DNA of 64,000 bases from Sphingomonas bacterium. Its GTDB lineage: Bacteria > Pseudomonadota > Alphaproteobacteria > Sphingomonadales > Sphingomonadaceae. The DNA lies in NCBI GenBank assembly GCA_030149245.1, contig JASBRX010000035.1, positions 1 to 64,000 of the forward strand. The letters run 5' to 3'. The position numbers and the translations under genes are program-made. Position 1 is the first letter of the stretch, and every line of letters begins with the position of its first letter. Of the stretch, positions 61,357 to 64,000 are shown one piece after another. A model generated the notes under the pieces. The model was not told where the DNA came from. It saw only the letters and a list, made by a program, of their open reading frames with translations, and made no database searches.

Positions 61357-61902
61357 TCACCCCGCCACCGCCTCCGCCAACTCCGCCCCCCGCCCTGTGA
61401 GGCCATAGAGCGCCACCGGCGGAAACCGGTCCTCCAGCCGCCGCTGCACCAGATCCTGCCCGATCATCGCCTGCAGCGTCAGCGACAGCGCGCGCGGAGT
61501 CACCGGGGCCAGCCGCGACTGGAGCGCGTTGAAGCGGGTCCAGTCGTCGCCCAGCCCGCCCGCCACCGGCAGCGTCCAGCGCGACAGATCCGGCGCCTCC
61601 AGCCCCAGCCGCACGCGCACCGCCTCAATCCGCTCGCACGCCGCGCCGATCGCACGGCCGCTATCGGTCAGCACATATTCGGGGCGCAGCGGGTGGCCGT
61701 GACCGGGATTGGGCATCACCCAGCCCTGCTCGCACAGATACGCCAGCGTCCGCGTCAGGCTGTTGCGCGACAGGTTGAAGCGCCGCTCGATCACCGCAAA
61801 GCGCGACCCGCTCTCGCGGCTGAGCAGCGCCAGCACGGGAATCGTCCACCGCCCCGCCGCCAGCCGTTGCAACACCGCGCTTGTCAGAACCGGATCATTC
61901 AC
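61357..61902 (-). CDS. HxlR-like winged-helix regulator
   Basis: About 181 residues from GTG 61902 (VNDPVLTSAVLQRLAAGRWT); TTG 61914 is an alternative and the track's start reaches into the VOC gene. LAAGRWTIPVLALLSRESGS, the recognition part RFAVIERRFNLSRNSLTRTL and wing GHPLRPEYVLTDSGRAI form an HxlR-like winged helix, though the usual N-terminal Cys is absent. A longer C-terminal half (about 100-181) is unassigned. Divergent from the VOC gene, so likely its regulator. Confidence 0.78.
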   Translation of the reverse strand: MNDPVLTSAVLQRLAAGRWTIPVLALLSRESGSRFAVIERRFNLSRNSLTRTLAYLCEQGWVMPNPGHGHPLRPEYVLTDSGRAIGAACERIEAVRVRLGLEAPDLSRWTLPVAGGLGDDWTRFNALQSRLAPVTPRALSLTLQAMIGQDLVQRRLEDRFPPVALYGLTGRGAELAEAVAG

Positions 61903-61960
61903 GCGCTTGACCAAATCACAATCTACTATACAAATGGAACCATAGAGTCGGGAGGACGAT

Positions 61961-62377
61961 ATGGCAAGCGAAGCTACCCTTGAGGCGACCAACACCGCGA
62001 TCAGCTATGACGGCGGACTGACCTGCGCACTCAGCGTCACCAGTCTCGACCGCTCGATCCCATGGTACGAAAACGTGCTCGGCATGACGCTGATGTACCG
62101 GATGGACGAGATCGCGTGGTGCGAACTGGCCTCGTCGGTCGCGCGCGTCAGCATCGGGCTGTCGCAGGTCGAAAGCGCGGGCGGACCCGGTGGCGCGACG
62201 CTTACCTTCGGCGTCACCGATCTCGACGCGGCCAAGGCGGCGCTGGATGCAGCGGGCGTACGGCAGGATGGGCCGATCAACGAAATCCCCGGCATGGTGC
62301 GCCTGCTCACCTTCTACGACCCCGACGGCAATGCGCTGATGTTCTATCAGGACCTCTCCGGCGGCGGTGAGGGTTGA
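61961..62377 (+). CDS. VOC (glyoxalase/bleomycin resistance) family protein
   Basis: 138 residues with GGAGGAC before the ATG. Two beta-alpha-beta-beta-beta modules: TCALSVTSLDRSIPWYENVL and GATLTFGVTDLDAAKAALDA, ending YDPDGNALMFYQDLS. A metal-dependent lyase, dioxygenase or binding protein of the glyoxalase superfamily; the substrate cannot be told. The divergent HxlR-like gene probably controls it. Confidence 0.9.
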   Translation: MASEATLEATNTAISYDGGLTCALSVTSLDRSIPWYENVLGMTLMYRMDEIAWCELASSVARVSIGLSQVESAGGPGGATLTFGVTDLDAAKAALDAAGVRQDGPINEIPGMVRLLTFYDPDGNALMFYQDLSGGGEG

Positions 62378-62420
62378 GCCGGGTCTAGCTCTGCACGTGG
62401 AGGCGGCGTAGCATCACCCG

Positions 62421-63851
62421 ATGCTGCGCCGCCTGCTCTTCCTGACCCTCGCCGTAGCAGCATTGCCCGGCGCGCGTCAGGCCGATCCTGCGCCGCAGAA
62501 CTGGTACGTCATCGCCGACAATGCCGGCGCGGTGCTCGGCCATGCCAGCACCGCCAGCCGCACACTCCCGGACGGACACGAGACGATCGAACGGCGCGAA
62601 CTCCGGCTGGCCGATGGCGAACGGCCAGCCACTACGCTCACCGACACGACCACCACCCGCTTCGACGCATCGGGCCGCCCGCGGCTGATCGTCACCGAAT
62701 CGCGCGACGGTCGCACCATCCGCCGACTCGAAACCCGCATCGCAGCGACCAGCGCCACCGTCACCCGCCAGAGCGAGAGCGGCCGCCACGTCGCCCGCAT
62801 CGCGCTGCCGCCCGGCACGCGCTTCGACAATGGCGAGGGGCTGATGCGTGGCTGGACGGGCGATGCGCCGCTCGCCTTCCTCAACCTCAACCCCGCCGCC
62901 GGGCTGGTCGAGCGCATGACGATCGAACGCGCACCGACCCAGCGCCCCGGCACGCTGACCGTCCTGCGCAAACGCTATGACGGGACCGAGCTGCGCGGGA
63001 TCATGCGGCTCGATCTCGACGCATCGGGGCGCATCGTCGCGGCGATCCAGCCGATGTTCGGCGTCGCGGTCACCACGCGCCCCGCCGACCGCGACACCGC
63101 ACTCCGCCCGCATCCGCCCTATCGCCTGCTGCACAATGTCTTGGCCAAGTCGCCGGTGCGGATCGGCCCCGCCGCCGCACAGGGCCATATCCGCTACCGC
63201 TTCGGCTTTATCGACGGCATCGCCTTTGCCCCACCCGTAACGGGCGAGCAGCGGGTCAGCGCCGACGCCACCGGCGTGACACTCGATATCTGCACCAGCT
63301 GCGGCCCCGGCCTGCCGAGCGATCCGGCCAGCCTTGCCGATGCGCGCCGCGCCACCGCCTGGCTGCAGCATGACCATCCCCGCGTCATGGCGCTCGCCCG
63401 CCCGGTGATCCGCCGCAAGCTATCGCCCGCGCGCACGATGGAGGAGTTGGCGGTGCGTGCCCGGACGGTGATGCAGCGCATCGACTTTACCGGGCATCGC
63501 AGCGCCGCCGACGCGCTGGCCCATGGCGCGGGGGATTGCACCGAGGATGCGGTGGTGCTTGCGGCACTCGGGCGCGCGGCGGGCATCCCGACCCGTGTCG
63601 CCAGCGGCCTCGTCTATTCGCGCGAACGCTATCACGGCGTCAGCAACGTGTTCATGCCGCACAGCTGGACGCTGGCTTATGTCGACGGCGCCTGGCGCAG
63701 CTTCGACATGTCGCTCGACGGGTTCGATGCGACCCATATCGCGCTCACCATCGGCGATGGCGATGCGCGCTCGATCACGGCGGCGGGACAGCTCGCCAGC
63801 CTGCTCGACTGGCAATCGCTGGCAGAGGTCAGGACACGGGCTTCACCGTGA
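62421..63851 (+). CDS. Secreted transglutaminase-like domain protein
   Basis: 476 residues with signal peptide MLRRLLFLTLAVAALPGARQ. The C-terminal transglutaminase-like domain (about 330-470) has the catalytic Cys in HGAGDCTEDAVVLAALGRAA, His in FMPHSWTLAYVDGAWRSFD, and the Asp in SFDMSLDGFDATHI. GIPTRVASGLVYSRERYHGV is typical of bacterial transglutaminase-like proteases. The N-terminal 300 residues are beta-rich. The role could be peptide bond cleavage or a scaffold in the periplasm. Its 3' end overlaps the next minus-strand gene. Confidence 0.88.
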   Translation: MLRRLLFLTLAVAALPGARQADPAPQNWYVIADNAGAVLGHASTASRTLPDGHETIERRELRLADGERPATTLTDTTTTRFDASGRPRLIVTESRDGRTIRRLETRIAATSATVTRQSESGRHVARIALPPGTRFDNGEGLMRGWTGDAPLAFLNLNPAAGLVERMTIERAPTQRPGTLTVLRKRYDGTELRGIMRLDLDASGRIVAAIQPMFGVAVTTRPADRDTALRPHPPYRLLHNVLAKSPVRIGPAAAQGHIRYRFGFIDGIAFAPPVTGEQRVSADATGVTLDICTSCGPGLPSDPASLADARRATAWLQHDHPRVMALARPVIRRKLSPARTMEELAVRARTVMQRIDFTGHRSAADALAHGAGDCTEDAVVLAALGRAAGIPTRVASGLVYSRERYHGVSNVFMPHSWTLAYVDGAWRSFDMSLDGFDATHIALTIGDGDARSITAAGQLASLLDWQSLAEVRTRASP

Positions 63852-64000
63852 CCGGCTGCGGCGCATCGTCATAGACCACCGGCAGTTCGGGGAGCGTCGC
63901 ATCGGCCGGATCCTCGACCATCGCCACCGACTTGGGATCCTTGATCCCGCCGACGATGATCATGTCATAATCCTCGTCCGGGGTCGCGACCTCGATCGGA
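63829..64000 (-). CDS. Unrecognised protein, C-terminal end only
   Basis: The minus strand is open from the window edge to a TGA at 63829, giving 57 residues: PIEVATPDEDYDMIIVGGIK, then DPKSVAMVEDPADATLPELP and VVYDDAPQPVTVKPVS. The composition is coding-like and overlaps the transglutaminase gene by 23 bases. It was not on the ORF track because the start is outside the window. It ends in an acidic, Pro-rich tail. No family recognised. Confidence 0.65.
   Translation of the reverse strand, partial: PIEVATPDEDYDMIIVGGIKDPKSVAMVEDPADATLPELPVVYDDAPQPVTVKPVS

Noticed and set aside
1-64000. CRISPR array, prophage or insertion sequence
   Set aside because: No regularly spaced direct repeats, no transposase, integrase or phage structural genes were seen; repeats found are short inverted intergenic elements.

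Overview
The window is GC-rich chromosomal DNA from an alphaproteobacterium, most likely a Sphingomonas-type member of the Sphingomonadales. This rests on protein resemblance and gene content: nusB, murA, clpS, a class I PHA synthase with a phasin, a single bifunctional Rel (p)ppGpp enzyme, many TonB-era envelope genes, sdhCDA and sdhB, prmA and zapE. No 16S rRNA or other RNA marker is present, so the species is not determined. Genes are dense on both strands; no gap without a gene exceeds about 300 bases. I saw no tRNA, rRNA, CRISPR array, prophage, integrase or transposase.

Layout. 1-5 kb: end of nusB, a lipoprotein 5'-nucleotidase, murA, a Crp/Fnr regulator, clpS. 5-8 kb: phasin and phaC, with two TGCNNNGCA motifs in front of the phasin. 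8-10.2 kb: an aminotransferase interrupted by one in-frame TAG, then a tightly coupled FRG-domain gene and small acidic gene of lower GC look. 10.2-16.4 kb: small beta-barrel protein, hotdog thioesterase, MASE1-PAS-GGDEF cyclase, HxlR regulator, small secreted protein, Rel. 16.6-20 kb: DUF6607-like protein and a TonB-dependent receptor behind a candidate Fur box (iron/heme uptake). 20-29.4 kb: envelope and glycan genes (GT2 glycosyltransferase, PBP4-type carboxypeptidase, methyltransferase, GtrA-like flippase, large GT-C-like membrane protein, galE) mixed with TPR proteins and MarC. 29.4-36.8 kb: msrA, Sua5/TsaC, acyl-CoA dehydrogenase, a frameshifted SMI1/KNR4 gene, GntR regulator, nitroreductase, POT peptide transporter, NnrU. 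36.8-41.6 kb: a four-gene NodT-MacA-MacB-type efflux operon. 41.6-49 kb: DMT transporter, MobA-like and XdhC-like genes, GDPD, lipoprotein, lipase, phenylalanine hydroxylase, prmA, SDR. 49-52 kb: two tandem soluble globin-coupled chemoreceptor-like proteins. 52-59.7 kb: sdhCDA, then ParDE, a C13 (legumain-like) protease, a membrane-anchored ClpP-like protein and creD, and only then sdhB. 59.7-64 kb: thioesterase, zapE, a divergent HxlR/VOC pair, a transglutaminase-like protein and the end of an unrecognised gene.

Most notable: (1) the FRG plus acidic-protein gene pair; (2) tandem globin-coupled sensors, where one keeps the expected proximal histidine and its paralogue appears to have tyrosine; (3) the sdh operon split by about 4.2 kb that carries two unusual proteases, with a degraded copy of the creD 3' end just before sdhB; (4) a perfect 34-bp inverted repeat between xdhC and the GDPD gene; (5) three families of intergenic palindromic repeats, mostly between convergent genes; (6) two apparently single-base-damaged genes (the aminotransferase and SMI1/KNR4). 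All assignments come from reading the translations and motifs; no database search was possible.
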